The notes under the pieces are model-generated. The model was not told where the DNA came from, did not search any database, and saw nothing but the letters and a program-made list of their open reading frames with translations. The translations under genes and the position numbers were made by a program. DNA of 64,000 nt from CAYQJL01 sp964573295 (lineage in GTDB: Bacteria; Eisenbacteria; RBG-16-71-46; CAIMUX01; WJJG01): contig CAZNJE010000001.1 in assembly GCA_964573295.1 (NCBI GenBank), positions 1 to 64,000 on the forward strand, written 5' to 3'. Below are positions 36,348 through 45,512 of this stretch, piece by piece. Numbering within the stretch: the stretch's first letter is position 1; every line of letters begins with the position of its first letter.

Positions 36348-38705
36348 TCAGTAATCCGCACCGGTAACGAGCCAGTGGATGGCCTGGGTCATCGCGATCT
36401 CGACGGCCTCCTCCTCGAAATAGTAGGGGTGAAAGCTGAAACAGACCACCCGCCCGCGGTCGGCATTCTCTCCGGCCACCGGAGAAGTCCGCCACGCCAC
36501 CGGATGGCCGTCGAGCCTCGAGCCGGCCTCGAGCGTCTGCGCGCGATAGACCACTTCCAGGCCCTCCTGAAACTCATACCACGGCGCGACGTCGGGATCG
36601 TTGACCTCCGAGACGAGCGCCTCATAGTTCATGACGCCCTCCTCACACGGCCAGCGTGCGGAGTCCAGGTAGAGGTCCGGATAGCGGGGGTTGGCAGCGA
36701 CCGCAGCCCGCAGCGACTTGCCGACGCTACCCTGGCTCGTCATGCCCCGCGGCTTGTCCACGCAGCCCTGCAAGCGCAAAAACTGCCATAAGAAGCCGAT
36801 GCGGTTCCAGTAGTAGCCAGCCTGGAAGTTCATCTCGCCGGGGCAGTTAGGCGCGTTACCCGAGAAGGAGACGAAGCCGTTGATGAGCTGCACCGGTCCG
36901 ATGAACGTGTAGAGCAGCAGGTTGCCACCCAGCGAGACATACGAGGATAAGTACTGGTTGACCCCGGCCGCCAGACGAAGCCCGGTGCCGACGCTACTGT
37001 CGTTACCGGTGTCCCAGATGACTGTCTGATACTGGCCCAGTATCTCCACGAAATCGTTCTCGATCGTGGGCGAGACGCTCTGGTCCCCGACACCGTACGT
37101 GTTGTAGAGAGCAATACGCTCGACGGCCGGCAGGAACGTTTGGGCACCCGAGAGCACGCCGCGGTATCTCCCGCTCGCCTCGTCGTAGCGCAGTCGCCAC
37201 GGGTCGGTCTCGGCGTCGGTCACCAGAGCGCCGCCTTGGCACGGCTTGGGACCGTAGCGCAGGTCGTCGACCACCAGCAGGGGCCGGTCGAAGGAGAACT
37301 CCGCCACCCGGACTTGCACCACGCAGCGTGTCTCGGTGTTCGGGTTGTTCGAGACATCCCGCATCTTCAGGTAGAAGTAATGGGCGTCCTCATCCTCTTC
37401 GGTGAAGTACACTGGCGCCTGCATCCGGGTGCGCGTGGCCCAGCCGATCCATCCCCCCCGGCCCGTCAAGGACCGAAACGAGTCGTCGTCGGGGTCCGGA
37501 ATGTCGAATCCGTAGTTGCTCGGTCCGGCTTCAGTGCCCGAGAGCGATGCGTCGCCGATCCATTGGAACCGAATCTGTTGGTAGGGCGCCACGGTCACGA
37601 CCCAGGGCTCGGGCCAGGCACCGGTGTTGTACTCCCGGCTGCCGAAGGCCGGCTCGAATAGCCGTATCGTGATCTGCTTGTCGGCCACCCGGAAGATCAC
37701 GTAGTTCCGGTTGCGTTGGAAGTTCTCCTCCACGGCACCGGCCTCGTCGATCGACCGTACGATGAATCCGTAGCGTTCGTAGGGCTCCATGCCCTCGAGC
37801 CAGTGTTCGTTGGTCTCCCCCGGCAGGCGCAACCACCTGCGCCGGGCTTTCTGGTACAACTCGTCGTTATCGAGCGGGTAGTCACCGCGCAGGGGCGTGG
37901 CGACGAGTTGATTGGCGCTGTCGGCAAAGACACCCAGGATCGCCGCCTGGTCATCGAGCGCGATACTGGTCGGCATGCGCACCAGCTTGATCTCGTAGGC
38001 GGCCGGCAGCCGGTCCGGACGTGAACCGTCTAGATCCTCCGCCCGCCAGGACATGAGCAGGGTCGACGCCCACCGCACGTTGTCCGCCGGCTGTGGCTTC
38101 TCGATCTCGGTCACCGGGGCAATGGTGTGGGCGTTGAAGAAACGCTGGTCAGGCTTCGAGCGGGCGAAGTCGTCATCCACGGCGCGCACGTAGAACGTGT
38201 GCCAGTCGTGGAACTCCCTCCCCTGCAGCCCAGGGGTGCTGGCCGGAAAGGAGATGATCTCATCATAGTCGGTCGTCCGCTGCCAGGCCCGTTCTGAGAT
38301 CGTATCGTCGATCGCCCACTCGAACCAGCGTACCACGCCGTCGTAGTCGGCGCCGCTCCAGTAGAAGTGAACCCGAGCCTCTTGATCGGTACTGTCGGCC
38401 AAGACGCCGCCGGTAATCCTCGCGATGGGTATCCGATTGGCCTGGCGGGCTCCACTGAACTCCTCTTCGGGTAGGAGTAGGCAACCCGAGAGTGTCAACG
38501 CCAACACGCCCAGACATGCAGCCACCAACCCCGTCAGCGCCCCAGCCGACGCCCCAGCCGGCGCCGTAGCCGACGCCCCAGCCGGCGCCCCAGCCGGCGC
38601 CCCCGTCGGCGCACCGCCCTTGACAGGCAACCTACGCCTGAAGGACGACGCGAAGCGCACCGTCCTAGCAACCCAATCCTGGTCGTGTCTTCCGTGAACA
38701 GCCAT
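36348..38705 (-). CDS. Large lipoprotein, paralogue C
   Basis: 785 aa with the chosen start. From LALTLSGC LLLPEEEFSG onward it parallels paralogue A almost to the end: VHFYWSGADYDGVVRWFEWA, ASLSGTEAGPSNYGFDIPDP, VNQYLSSYVSLGGNLLLYTF, GRVVCFSFHPYYFEEEAV. The signal peptide region is abnormal: between a basic N-terminus and the hydrophobic core lie ~24 residues of GAPA/GASA tetrapeptides encoded by a 12-bp array. The start is uncertain: ATG at 38705 has only a weak ribosome binding site, and a later GTG (VRFASS) is possible. The longest frame runs into a non-coding duplication and is unlikely. Confidence 0.78.
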   Translation of the reverse strand: MAVHGRHDQDWVARTVRFASSFRRRLPVKGGAPTGAPAGAPAGASATAPAGASAGALTGLVAACLGVLALTLSGCLLLPEEEFSGARQANRIPIARITGGVLADSTDQEARVHFYWSGADYDGVVRWFEWAIDDTISERAWQRTTDYDEIISFPASTPGLQGREFHDWHTFYVRAVDDDFARSKPDQRFFNAHTIAPVTEIEKPQPADNVRWASTLLMSWRAEDLDGSRPDRLPAAYEIKLVRMPTSIALDDQAAILGVFADSANQLVATPLRGDYPLDNDELYQKARRRWLRLPGETNEHWLEGMEPYERYGFIVRSIDEAGAVEENFQRNRNYVIFRVADKQITIRLFEPAFGSREYNTGAWPEPWVVTVAPYQQIRFQWIGDASLSGTEAGPSNYGFDIPDPDDDSFRSLTGRGGWIGWATRTRMQAPVYFTEEDEDAHYFYLKMRDVSNNPNTETRCVVQVRVAEFSFDRPLLVVDDLRYGPKPCQGGALVTDAETDPWRLRYDEASGRYRGVLSGAQTFLPAVERIALYNTYGVGDQSVSPTIENDFVEILGQYQTVIWDTGNDSSVGTGLRLAAGVNQYLSSYVSLGGNLLLYTFIGPVQLINGFVSFSGNAPNCPGEMNFQAGYYWNRIGFLWQFLRLQGCVDKPRGMTSQGSVGKSLRAAVAANPRYPDLYLDSARWPCEEGVMNYEALVSEVNDPDVAPWYEFQEGLEVVYRAQTLEAGSRLDGHPVAWRTSPVAGENADRGRVVCFSFHPYYFEEEAVEIAMTQAIHWLVTGADY
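38539..38610. repeat. 12-bp in-frame array in a signal peptide region, 6 units
   Basis: GCCCCAGCCGGC with variants GCCCCAGCCGAC and GCCGTAGCCGAC, six in phase, encoding GAPA/GASA/TAPA tetrapeptides just before the hydrophobic core of the lipoprotein signal. Confidence 0.93.
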
Positions 38706-38729
38706 GTCGTGATCCGGCGGGATATGTCT

Positions 38730-38825
38730 GCGCACCGCCCACCAGGGCGATGCGGCCGAGAGTACCTGCCCGAAGGCGCGCGCCCGGGAGCGCACCGCCC
38801 ACCAGGACGATGCGGCCGAGAGTAC
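38730..38825. repeat. 36-bp duplication
   Basis: Two nearly identical 36-bp copies (38730-38765 and 38790-38825), starting GCGCACCGCCCACCAGG, separated by 24 bp. They lie between the terminator of the FlgD-like gene and the paralogue C start. Confidence 0.9.
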
Positions 38826-38830
38826 GCAAA

Positions 38831-38860
38831 GCGGGGCTTGAGGATCACCCCAAGCCCCGC
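38831..38860 (-). terminator. Terminator hairpin of the FlgD-like gene
   Basis: Perfect 10-bp stem GCGGGGCTTG / CAAGCCCCGC with a 10-nt loop, 35 nt beyond the stop. On the minus strand TTTGCG follows, a short T-tract. It separates the large secreted protein from the lipoprotein genes downstream, which therefore probably have their own promoter or depend on read-through. Confidence 0.75.
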
Positions 38861-38894
38861 ATCGCAGTGTAGCAGCGAAAACGCCGTCAGGCCA

Positions 38895-41800
38895 CTACCT
38901 CATGACAACCATTTTCTTGCCAGAGACGAAGCCGTCGTGCGTCGACATCTGCATCCAGTAGACACCGCCACCCACGCGGGCGCCGGTGTTGTCCGTACCG
39001 TCCCAGACGACACTGTTCGTGCCGGCCGGCTGCGTGCCGCTGAAGACGTTGCTGACCATACGGCCGGAGACATCGTAGACGTGGATGTCGACCTTGCCGG
39101 GGCTGGCCAGAGCGAAGCGGATCGTCGCCGTGTTGTGGAACGGATTCGGGCGGCTGGCGAAGAGGAAGTTCACCGGACCCGTGGTGTGGGTCTGGTCGTC
39201 GCCCTCCTCAACATCCAGGTTGGTGCACGGATAGCGCCACTTCTCCCACGGCTGCGTCGGATCCGTCATCCACTCGAGCATCGCACCGACCATGGACGAA
39301 GCACCCTCGACGACAGACACGCTGTCGCTGGGGCAGTCATCCTCGGCCTGCGCGTAGGTGACGTGGTGGAGACTGAAGCCGTCGACGATCGAGAGGAAGT
39401 CACGACCTTCGCCGCTGTGATCGCGAACGACCTGGGAGAACTCAGTGCTGTTGAACAGGTAGTTCCCCTGCGCGCCACTGACACCCGCCTGGACACCCAA
39501 AACATTGTAGTTATAGATGTTCGGGCAGCCATTGCCGTAGATCGTAAGGTCGCGGTCCAGGACCTCGAACACCGCATTCGCGTCCGGATCCAAGAAGACG
39601 CAGAACTCCCAATCGTCGGCGTAGTCGCGATAGGACGGCCACACGACGTTCACACCCAGGGTGTTATTCAGGAAGTCGCGGCCGCCGGGCTGGTACTGGT
39701 CGACGACGGTCGCCACCTGGTCACCGTCGAGGATCAGACCACGGCGAATATCATCCAGACCGCAGGAGGTCGCGGTCAGCCAGGCCTCGAAGAGGGGCCA
39801 GTCCTTGCGCTCCATGCAGCCTTCGCCGAATGTACCCGTGTTGAGAAGGATGAGCCGGTAACCGAGGGCCTGCTCGGCCGTCATACCGTTGTTACCATAC
39901 CCACCCGGGTTGTAGACCGTACCGCCGAAGCTACGAGCCATCGGGGTGTGCCAGTTCGATGACGCATCCAGGTAGTCGAACTTGTCATAGTCCAGACCCA
40001 GCTGCTCGAACATCGGGTTGATGTAGTACTCCACGCCACGGTTGAAGGCGTCGACGTACAGAATGCTCGGCCACACGACCTCGTAGAGTTCCTGGCCGTA
40101 GCTATCCGTCGTCTCGACGGCTTCCATGTCGGGGAGAATCTCCATCTCCTGCGGACCCCAGACGAAGTACTCCTCGGGCGGAGCACCCCCGTCGTACCAG
40201 TACGACCGGTAGTAATACTGGATACCCGTACCCGGCGTGAACACCAGGTCAGGAAGGATCTCCTGCTCGGGCGTGCGATCGTCGAACGCCGGATCGAAGC
40301 CAGGATCATCCTCGTGGAAATAAGTCTCGAACTTGTTCTTCCAGGTGCCCTGGGTGGTCTCGAGCGAGTCCATCAGGACGCAGACCTCGCCGATTTCCGG
40401 ATCGCCGCCGAGCCGAGCCTTCCAGGCCATGTACTCGGGGATCAGGTGCTGGCGCGGTCCCGGGAAGACCTCGAAGCACAGCTCGACGAGCCAGCGGCCC
40501 TCTTCGGAGGTCACCGTCGGACCGACGACCATGGCCGTGTCGCCGTGCCAGTCGTTCTCCTCGTCCGGATCCACGTTCGTGCCGCTCCAGTCACGCGTGA
40601 TGTTGGCGTTACCCACATCGGCCGGATCCAGGAACGTCGGGAACGTCTGGCCGAAGCCGTCGTGCCAGTTGTGGCCCGTGTCCGGGTTGATCGCCGGGGC
40701 GTCGGCCGCACCCGTGATCCCCACCTTGACGTTGTCGATCACCGGCGAGCCCTTCGTGTTCCCTTCCTCGACACAGGTCGACGGAGGAATAGCGAAGCTC
40801 GCGCAGGAGCAATAAATGTCATAGGTGAAGCGCATCAGCTCCCAGTCGTTCGGGAGCGGATCACCGGCCTGACCGTCAAGCGTGGTCAGGTTGGTGCCGT
40901 TCAGACCGCAATCGATGTTCGAGGTGTAATAGTGGGTGTTCTGGCCCAAACGCGGCGACCAGGTCGGAACCGGGTTCGTCTCGCAGGTGAACGGATAGTA
41001 CCGGTACCCCTGACGATAGAAGGTACCGTACTCCTGCGCCAGCGCCGAGTACTGGTCCCAACGGACGATCGTCGTGTTGTAGGCGATCGGATCGTAGCCC
41101 GCGCGGTCAACGATACCGGACTCGGCCCGCTCATGCTGGCCGGAGAAGTGACCCGGAATCGTGTACTGGCTGTTCTCTTCGTCGACGAACTCGAGCGCCC
41201 AGCCGCTGAGCGTGCACGAGCAGGCCAGACCGACGAAGTCGAGCCACTGGCTGTAGGTCGCCTCGTCCACCAAGCCCATGTAGACGCCCGCACCGGAGCA
41301 CTTCGAGAAGGTGAAGCCGTCGGCATCGGTGTCGAAGTCGGCGTCAAGCACCTGGGCGCCGCCCACCGACATGACGATGTTGTCACCACCGAAGGGGCCG
41401 TTGATCGAGTCGTACAGACCGTCGACGTCCGACCAGGCGCCGTCCGCATCGAAACGGATCTCGAGCTGGACCTGGGCCGTGCCGGCCGGGATGTCGCCCG
41501 CATCGACTGACCCGCTGAACACCTCGGGACTCTCCGGCAAGCCCATTACATCGTGTAGGAAGGCCACCTGGAGCTCGCCGTCCTCGAGCAGCTCACCCGC
41601 GCCGTCGTAGCACAGGACGTTGACGTAGGTGTAGTCATAGTCGGGCTCGCTGTCAGCGAAGAAGTCGAAGCCGATCACGACATCGTCAGTGCCCTGAACG
41701 ATGGGGTACATTGGCGAAAACGCGCTCTGGCAATAGTCATCACCGTAGCCGATGCCGGCGACCCAGCACAGCTCGTTGGCGTCGTTCTCGTGTGTACCGG

Positions 41801-42176
41801 CCCAGATCATGCCGACCGTGCCGTCGATCATCGGAATGACCGGGTCTCCACCATCGATGAAGTCCTGCTCGGTCACCCGATAGAAGTAGGTGTCGAGGTT
41901 CTCGGTGTAGTCGACGGTGGTCCAGCCCTGGTAATCACCAACGCCACCGGCACCCTCGAAATCCCAAATGCCACCTTCAACCGCATATCCGGTTCCGTCG
42001 TCGTTACCGAAGTAAATCGTGTCCTGACGGAAGAACTCGAACTGCTGATTGTCCTTCGTAATGTCGGACAGGGTCGGGGTGTACGCATTGTACAGCTCCG
42101 GACCCGTCCCCTTGGCCATAGCGCCGGTCGTCACCACCAGAAGTAGGGTGGCCAACAACGCAAAGCCTCTCTTCAT
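38895..42176 (-). CDS. Large secreted protein with FlgD-like/T9SS-type C-terminal domain
   Basis: 1093 aa. It begins with a typical signal peptide (MKRGFALLATLLLVVTTGAMA). The body is rich in Asp, Tyr, Trp and Cys, with beta-rich segments such as DFFADSEPDYDYTYVNVLC and repeated TGHNWHDGFGQT/NDWHGDTAMV patterns. The last ~85 residues are a classic C-terminal sandwich: RPNPFHNTATIRFALA, VDIHVYDVSGRMVSN, NSVVWDGTDNTGARVGGG, VYWMQM and KKMVVMR. In FCB bacteria that domain marks proteins for secretion or surface attachment. Codon use and GC look less extreme than in the repeat-rich neighbours. GGAGG lies 6 nt before the ATG. No enzymatic family is recognised; a role as surface or extracellular protein is inferred. 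Confidence 0.87.
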   Translation of the reverse strand: MKRGFALLATLLLVVTTGAMAKGTGPELYNAYTPTLSDITKDNQQFEFFRQDTIYFGNDDGTGYAVEGGIWDFEGAGGVGDYQGWTTVDYTENLDTYFYRVTEQDFIDGGDPVIPMIDGTVGMIWAGTHENDANELCWVAGIGYGDDYCQSAFSPMYPIVQGTDDVVIGFDFFADSEPDYDYTYVNVLCYDGAGELLEDGELQVAFLHDVMGLPESPEVFSGSVDAGDIPAGTAQVQLEIRFDADGAWSDVDGLYDSINGPFGGDNIVMSVGGAQVLDADFDTDADGFTFSKCSGAGVYMGLVDEATYSQWLDFVGLACSCTLSGWALEFVDEENSQYTIPGHFSGQHERAESGIVDRAGYDPIAYNTTIVRWDQYSALAQEYGTFYRQGYRYYPFTCETNPVPTWSPRLGQNTHYYTSNIDCGLNGTNLTTLDGQAGDPLPNDWELMRFTYDIYCSCASFAIPPSTCVEEGNTKGSPVIDNVKVGITGAADAPAINPDTGHNWHDGFGQTFPTFLDPADVGNANITRDWSGTNVDPDEENDWHGDTAMVVGPTVTSEEGRWLVELCFEVFPGPRQHLIPEYMAWKARLGGDPEIGEVCVLMDSLETTQGTWKNKFETYFHEDDPGFDPAFDDRTPEQEILPDLVFTPGTGIQYYYRSYWYDGGAPPEEYFVWGPQEMEILPDMEAVETTDSYGQELYEVVWPSILYVDAFNRGVEYYINPMFEQLGLDYDKFDYLDASSNWHTPMARSFGGTVYNPGGYGNNGMTAEQALGYRLILLNTGTFGEGCMERKDWPLFEAWLTATSCGLDDIRRGLILDGDQVATVVDQYQPGGRDFLNNTLGVNVVWPSYRDYADDWEFCVFLDPDANAVFEVLDRDLTIYGNGCPNIYNYNVLGVQAGVSGAQGNYLFNSTEFSQVVRDHSGEGRDFLSIVDGFSLHHVTYAQAEDDCPSDSVSVVEGASSMVGAMLEWMTDPTQPWEKWRYPCTNLDVEEGDDQTHTTGPVNFLFASRPNPFHNTATIRFALASPGKVDIHVYDVSGRMVSNVFSGTQPAGTNSVVWDGTDNTGARVGGGVYWMQMSTHDGFVSGKKMVVMR

Positions 42177-42722
42177 CTTAAGCCTCCATGGTTGCTCCGC
42201 CCCAGTCAGTCACAGCCCCGTTGGCTGATGCAGGCTGCAACAACTGGGACCACCTGGGCATTCAACAAACAAGAAAACGTACGAACCGAGAGCTCAAGCC
42301 TGATGGTCCGACACCGTGAAAGAGGGTGGAGGGTAGCTCGGCCTCAGGGCTGGAACGGTTCGTATCACCTCAAATGGGGCATCACCTCCTCCCGCTCCTT
42401 GCTCCGCCGCCTCCCGTTGAAGAGCCGGTGTGGGGGTACCGAAACAGAAACATGTATCAGACTAACGAGCGCAGGATGGGGGTATATCCAATCGCCCGGC
42501 CTGATGACCAGTGACAACGCCGTGACTGGTGGAATTCTGTCTTGCTTGCGATTCCTGTCGCCATCCCAAGCTGCCTTACCAGAATCAGGGGGGATTCCTA
42601 GAAGGCTTATCCTAGCCCTTTGCTATTGTGCATTAGCACGCTCGGAGTATACCAACGGGGTGGGGGGGTGTCAAGTGAGCCGCCAGGGGGAACTTGGACC
42701 GCCCAATCCGGCGCAATCCGTC

Positions 42723-42772
42723 GCAAGGGGATGCAAGGGGATGCAAGGGGACACAAAGGGGCACAAGGGGGA
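42723..42772. repeat. 10-bp tandem array, 5 units
   Basis: GCAAGGGGAT with variants ACAAAGGGGC and ACAAGGGGGA. Its purine-rich strand carries runs of four to five G at regular spacing, so a G-quadruplex is conceivable. Confidence 0.88.
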
Positions 42773-42855
42773 GCAAGCATCCGAGTTCGAGTCCCAACCG
42801 GCATTCCCCCCAGGTCCAGCCCCGGGATCCCCTGGTCGGCACCGGCTCGAATCCG

Positions 42856-42905
42856 CTGCGGGTGGTTGCGGGCGGCTGCGGATGGCTGCGGATGGCTGCG
42901 GATGG
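42856..42905. repeat. 10-bp tandem array, 5 units
   Basis: CTGCGGATGG, with the two left units diverged to CTGCGGGTGG and TTGCGGGCGG. Confidence 0.88.
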
Positions 42906-42947
42906 CTGCGAAATGTCCACCCCGCAGTGGACGGCTCGGACGTTCCT

Positions 42948-42990
42948 GGGAGCGGCCGTTCCCGGGCCGTGCAGGGAGGGAGCCGCTCCC
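42948..42990 (-). terminator. Possible terminator hairpin after larC
   Basis: GGGAGCGGC pairs with GCCGCTCCC (9 bp) around a 25-nt loop that can itself pair. It lies 47 nt past the larC stop. No T-tract follows on the minus strand, so function as a terminator is uncertain. Confidence 0.35.
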
Positions 42991-43036
42991 GGCAGTCATG
43001 CGGGGTCGGCTCTGCCGAAACCTCGCTATGTGCGGC

Positions 43037-44578
43037 TCAGACGCTGTCCTCGGAGTTCGGGTGCCCGCCGAACCCGTCCTCTGCGAACTCACCCGGCCCG
43101 TGGGCGGGGGCCTCCTTCGCGGCCTGGGCCGTAGCGGAGGCCACACCCCGGGCCGCGGCCCCTACCGCGGCGCGCCAAACCTCCCGGTAAGAGACCCCGG
43201 TCTCACGGGCCAGATCGGCGCAAATCTTCGACTCCGGCTTGCCTACCCAACCGGCGCTTTTCCATGCATACTTGATCGGCACGATGCCGTAGGGAGTGGA
43301 CACCTCCCCTTCTCGTCGCAACAACTCCATTCGCCACTGCAAATTACGCCGGACCCCCAAACTGGGAGTGTTGTCGAGGATCCAGGTCATGAGGCTGAAT
43401 TCGTCTTCAGGCAGGCAGATCGCCGTCAGGAGCACCCCCGGCCGCCCGTGCTTCATCAGAATTGGAATCATAAAGACATCACGGCTCCCCTGTTCGCGGA
43501 GTCCATCAGCGGCCACAGCCATCTCCTCGGGATCGGCATCATCAATCTGCGTCGAGAGTTCTACCACCTGCCGCCAGGACGCGGGGGGGGCCTCTCCGTT
43601 CCTCTCCCGCGCCGTACTCTCCCGCCCGGCTGCCTCTGGCGTGGCGCCCTCGCGTCCGGCCGCCTCTGGCGTGGCTCCCTCCGGCCCGGGTAAGCCTACC
43701 CAGGACATCCTTCGACTGGTCGCTCGTCGGTCCCAGCCCGGGAGCACGCGACCCACCATGAGTCTGGCCAGGTTAGGGGTGTCGGGCAGGGACCGCGTAC
43801 CCGCTCCCACACCAATGGCCTCGATGGTCATTTCGGGGGGGGGGTCCTGCACACCCAGTGTCGTCACCAGCGCTGCTCCGGTCGGCGTCGTGCGCTCCCC
43901 GGGGCCGGCCCAGCGCACACGGGCTTCTTTGAGCAGGTAAGCCGTGGCCGGCGCCGGCAGCGGAATCAGACCATGCGCGGCGCGGATCGTCCCGGAACCG
44001 ACCGGCAAGGTGGACACGTAGAGCTTCTCGATCCCGAGATCATGCAATCCCTGGCAAGCAGCCACCACATCAACCATCGCGTCCACGGCCCCGACCTCGT
44101 GGAAGCGCACGTTCTCGGGCGCCACCCCATGCGCGTGGCCCTCGGCCTCTGCCAGACGCCAAAACACCCGCCGCACGCGGTCCAGTACTACCGAGTCGAG
44201 CCCGGCGGACTCGACGACGCTCATCACCTCAGCGAAACCACGACTGTGGGAATGCCCGTGGCCGTGCGCATGACCTGATTCGTGATCGTGAGGATGATCG
44301 GTGTCGCCGTGATGCGAACCCCAAGCGTGATCCGAACCCGAAGCGTGATCCGAGCCCGAATCGTGATCCGAGCCCGAATCGTGCCGTGAGATGACCCGAA
44401 TGCCCTTACCGGTCAAGGCCATGTGCTGCCTGGACTCGATCGTCAGCTCGGTGATCTCCTCGCCCAACCAGGCCACACTGGCGCGCAAGGCCGATTCGCT
44501 CCATCCCGCTCCCAGCAAAGCGCCGACGAACATGTCACCGCTGATGCCCCCGATGCAGTCCAAGTAGGCGACTCGCAA
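43037..44578 (-). CDS. larC: LarC, nickel insertion protein (pyridinium thiocarboxylate nickel chelatase)
   Basis: 513 aa. LarC uses CTP to insert nickel into the bis-thiocarboxylate pincer cofactor (NPN) of lactate racemase-type enzymes. The start LRVAYLDCIGGISGDMFVGALLG is the family N-terminus; HEVGAVDAMVDVVAA, VSTLPVGSGTIRAAHG, PTGAALVTTL and VELSTQIDDADPEEMA follow. In Lactobacillus the gene is split by programmed frameshifting; here it is one continuous frame. The His-rich segment near residues 65-105 is enlarged by HDSGSD repeats followed by HPHDHESGHAHGHGHSHS. A second insertion carries GATPEAAGRE repeats. TTG at 44578 is chosen because AAGGAG lies 7 nt upstream. It is 4 nt after larB. 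Confidence 0.93.
   Translation of the reverse strand: MRVAYLDCIGGISGDMFVGALLGAGWSESALRASVAWLGEEITELTIESRQHMALTGKGIRVISRHDSGSDHDSGSDHASGSDHAWGSHHGDTDHPHDHESGHAHGHGHSHSRGFAEVMSVVESAGLDSVVLDRVRRVFWRLAEAEGHAHGVAPENVRFHEVGAVDAMVDVVAACQGLHDLGIEKLYVSTLPVGSGTIRAAHGLIPLPAPATAYLLKEARVRWAGPGERTTPTGAALVTTLGVQDPPPEMTIEAIGVGAGTRSLPDTPNLARLMVGRVLPGWDRRATSRRMSWVGLPGPEGATPEAAGREGATPEAAGRESTARERNGEAPPASWRQVVELSTQIDDADPEEMAVAADGLREQGSRDVFMIPILMKHGRPGVLLTAICLPEDEFSLMTWILDNTPSLGVRRNLQWRMELLRREGEVSTPYGIVPIKYAWKSAGWVGKPESKICADLARETGVSYREVWRAAVGAAARGVASATAQAAKEAPAHGPGEFAEDGFGGHPNSEDSV
43628..43687. repeat. 30-bp in-frame duplication in larC
   Basis: Two 30-bp copies on the plus strand, starting CGGCTGCCTCTGGCGTGGCG, encoding the decapeptide GATPEAAGRE twice in a loop between conserved blocks of LarC. 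Confidence 0.88.
44307..44384. repeat. 18-bp in-frame array in the His-rich segment of larC
   Basis: About four units, the best being GCGTGATCCGAGCCCGAA, encoding HDSGSD/HASGSD hexapeptides beside the natural His-rich stretch. Confidence 0.9.
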
Positions 44579-44582
44579 TTCA

Positions 44583-45365
44583 CTACTCCTTTCTGGCAGG
44601 TTGCTCTTCGGTGGCTTCCCGGATTCGGCGGTTGATCTGTGCAGCAGCGAACCCACCACCGAATCCGTTGTCGATATTGACGACGGTCACGCCCGACGCG
44701 CAGCTATTGAGCATGCCCAGGAGCGCCGCAAGTCCTCCGAAGCTAGCACCATAGCCCACACTGGTCGGCACGGCGATCACCGGCGCAGACACGAGTCCAG
44801 CCACCACGCTGGGGAGCGCACCTTCCATGCCCGCCACGGCAACAATGGCCTGGGCACTCTGCAGCAGTTTCAGATGAGGAATCAGTCTATGCAGGCCCGC
44901 CACGCCAACATCGGTCACCGTCTCCACATTCGCGCCCGACGCGCGGGCGGTCTCAGCCGCCTCCTCGGCCACCGGCAGGTCGCTGGTTCCAGCCGCCACT
45001 ACCACCACCAGGCCGTAGGACATGGCATCGTCGACGGGAAAACGAAAGGTCCGGGCCCGCTCATTGCGCCGCCCTTCGGGAAATCGCGAGGCAAGCAGGT
45101 CGAGCGTCGGTTCGTCCGCCCGGGTCACCAGCACGGTTGTCTCGCGCGCCGCCAGCGACTCGGCAATGCGGACCGTATCCTCGGGCCGCTTACGTTCCGC
45201 GAAAATCACTTCGGGCGCCCCGCATCGCACCGCCCGGTGATGATCGACGCTGGCAAACCCAAGATCCTCGATGGGCCACGCCCGAAGGTGCTCGATGGCT
45301 TGCTCGACCGAGCTCTGGCCAGCCGCAAGATCTGCTAGAATTCGTCTGAGTGACTCGGGTCTCAC
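44583..45365 (-). CDS. larB: LarB, nickel-pincer cofactor biosynthesis protein
   Basis: 260 aa. LarB carboxylates nicotinic acid adenine dinucleotide at C5 and hydrolyses its phosphoanhydride, the first step of NPN cofactor synthesis in the cytoplasm. The PurE-like C-terminal domain is clear: VVVVAAGTSDLPVAEEAAET, VAGMEGALPSVVAGLV, VIAVPTSVGYGASFGG and NSCASGVTVVNIDNGFG. The start is GTG at 45365 with GGGAGGG just upstream. The stop lies 4 nt before the larC TTG start, so translation is probably coupled. larE (sulfur transfer) and a lactate racemase homologue are not in the window. Confidence 0.95.
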   Translation of the reverse strand: MRPESLRRILADLAAGQSSVEQAIEHLRAWPIEDLGFASVDHHRAVRCGAPEVIFAERKRPEDTVRIAESLAARETTVLVTRADEPTLDLLASRFPEGRRNERARTFRFPVDDAMSYGLVVVVAAGTSDLPVAEEAAETARASGANVETVTDVGVAGLHRLIPHLKLLQSAQAIVAVAGMEGALPSVVAGLVSAPVIAVPTSVGYGASFGGLAALLGMLNSCASGVTVVNIDNGFGGGFAAAQINRRIREATEEQPARKE

Positions 45366-45512
45366 CGTTCCCTCCCGGTTGGTTCTGACTCCCGCTGACG
45401 CCTGGCTCCTGCTGAAACCCGGCTACCGCTGGCCCCCGGCTGCCGCTGGCAGAGACGATTGCGAGCATCGAGTATAGAGATCGCCCGGGCGGGAGGGAAG
45501 TGAGGAATCGAG

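Larger units (their letters stand above)
42177..43036. other. Leader of the FlgD-like gene and larC 3' region
   Basis: About 860 bp. The part 42180-42650 is relatively unique and should hold the promoter of the large secreted-protein gene; no sigma-70-like pair is clear. It also contains a G-run at 42658-42669, a 10-bp array GCAAGGGGAT at 42723-42772 (five units) and another 10-bp array CTGCGGATGG at 42856-42905 (five units). Confidence 0.55.

Noticed and set aside
36348..38795. The longer start of the paralogue C lipoprotein at 38795.
   Set aside because: It reads into a 36-bp non-coding duplication and gives a meaningless N-terminus; ATG at 38705 is preferred, though not certain.
42658..42669. 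G-run as a phase-variable homopolymer.
   Set aside because: It lies in a spacer, not in a reading frame or an evident promoter.
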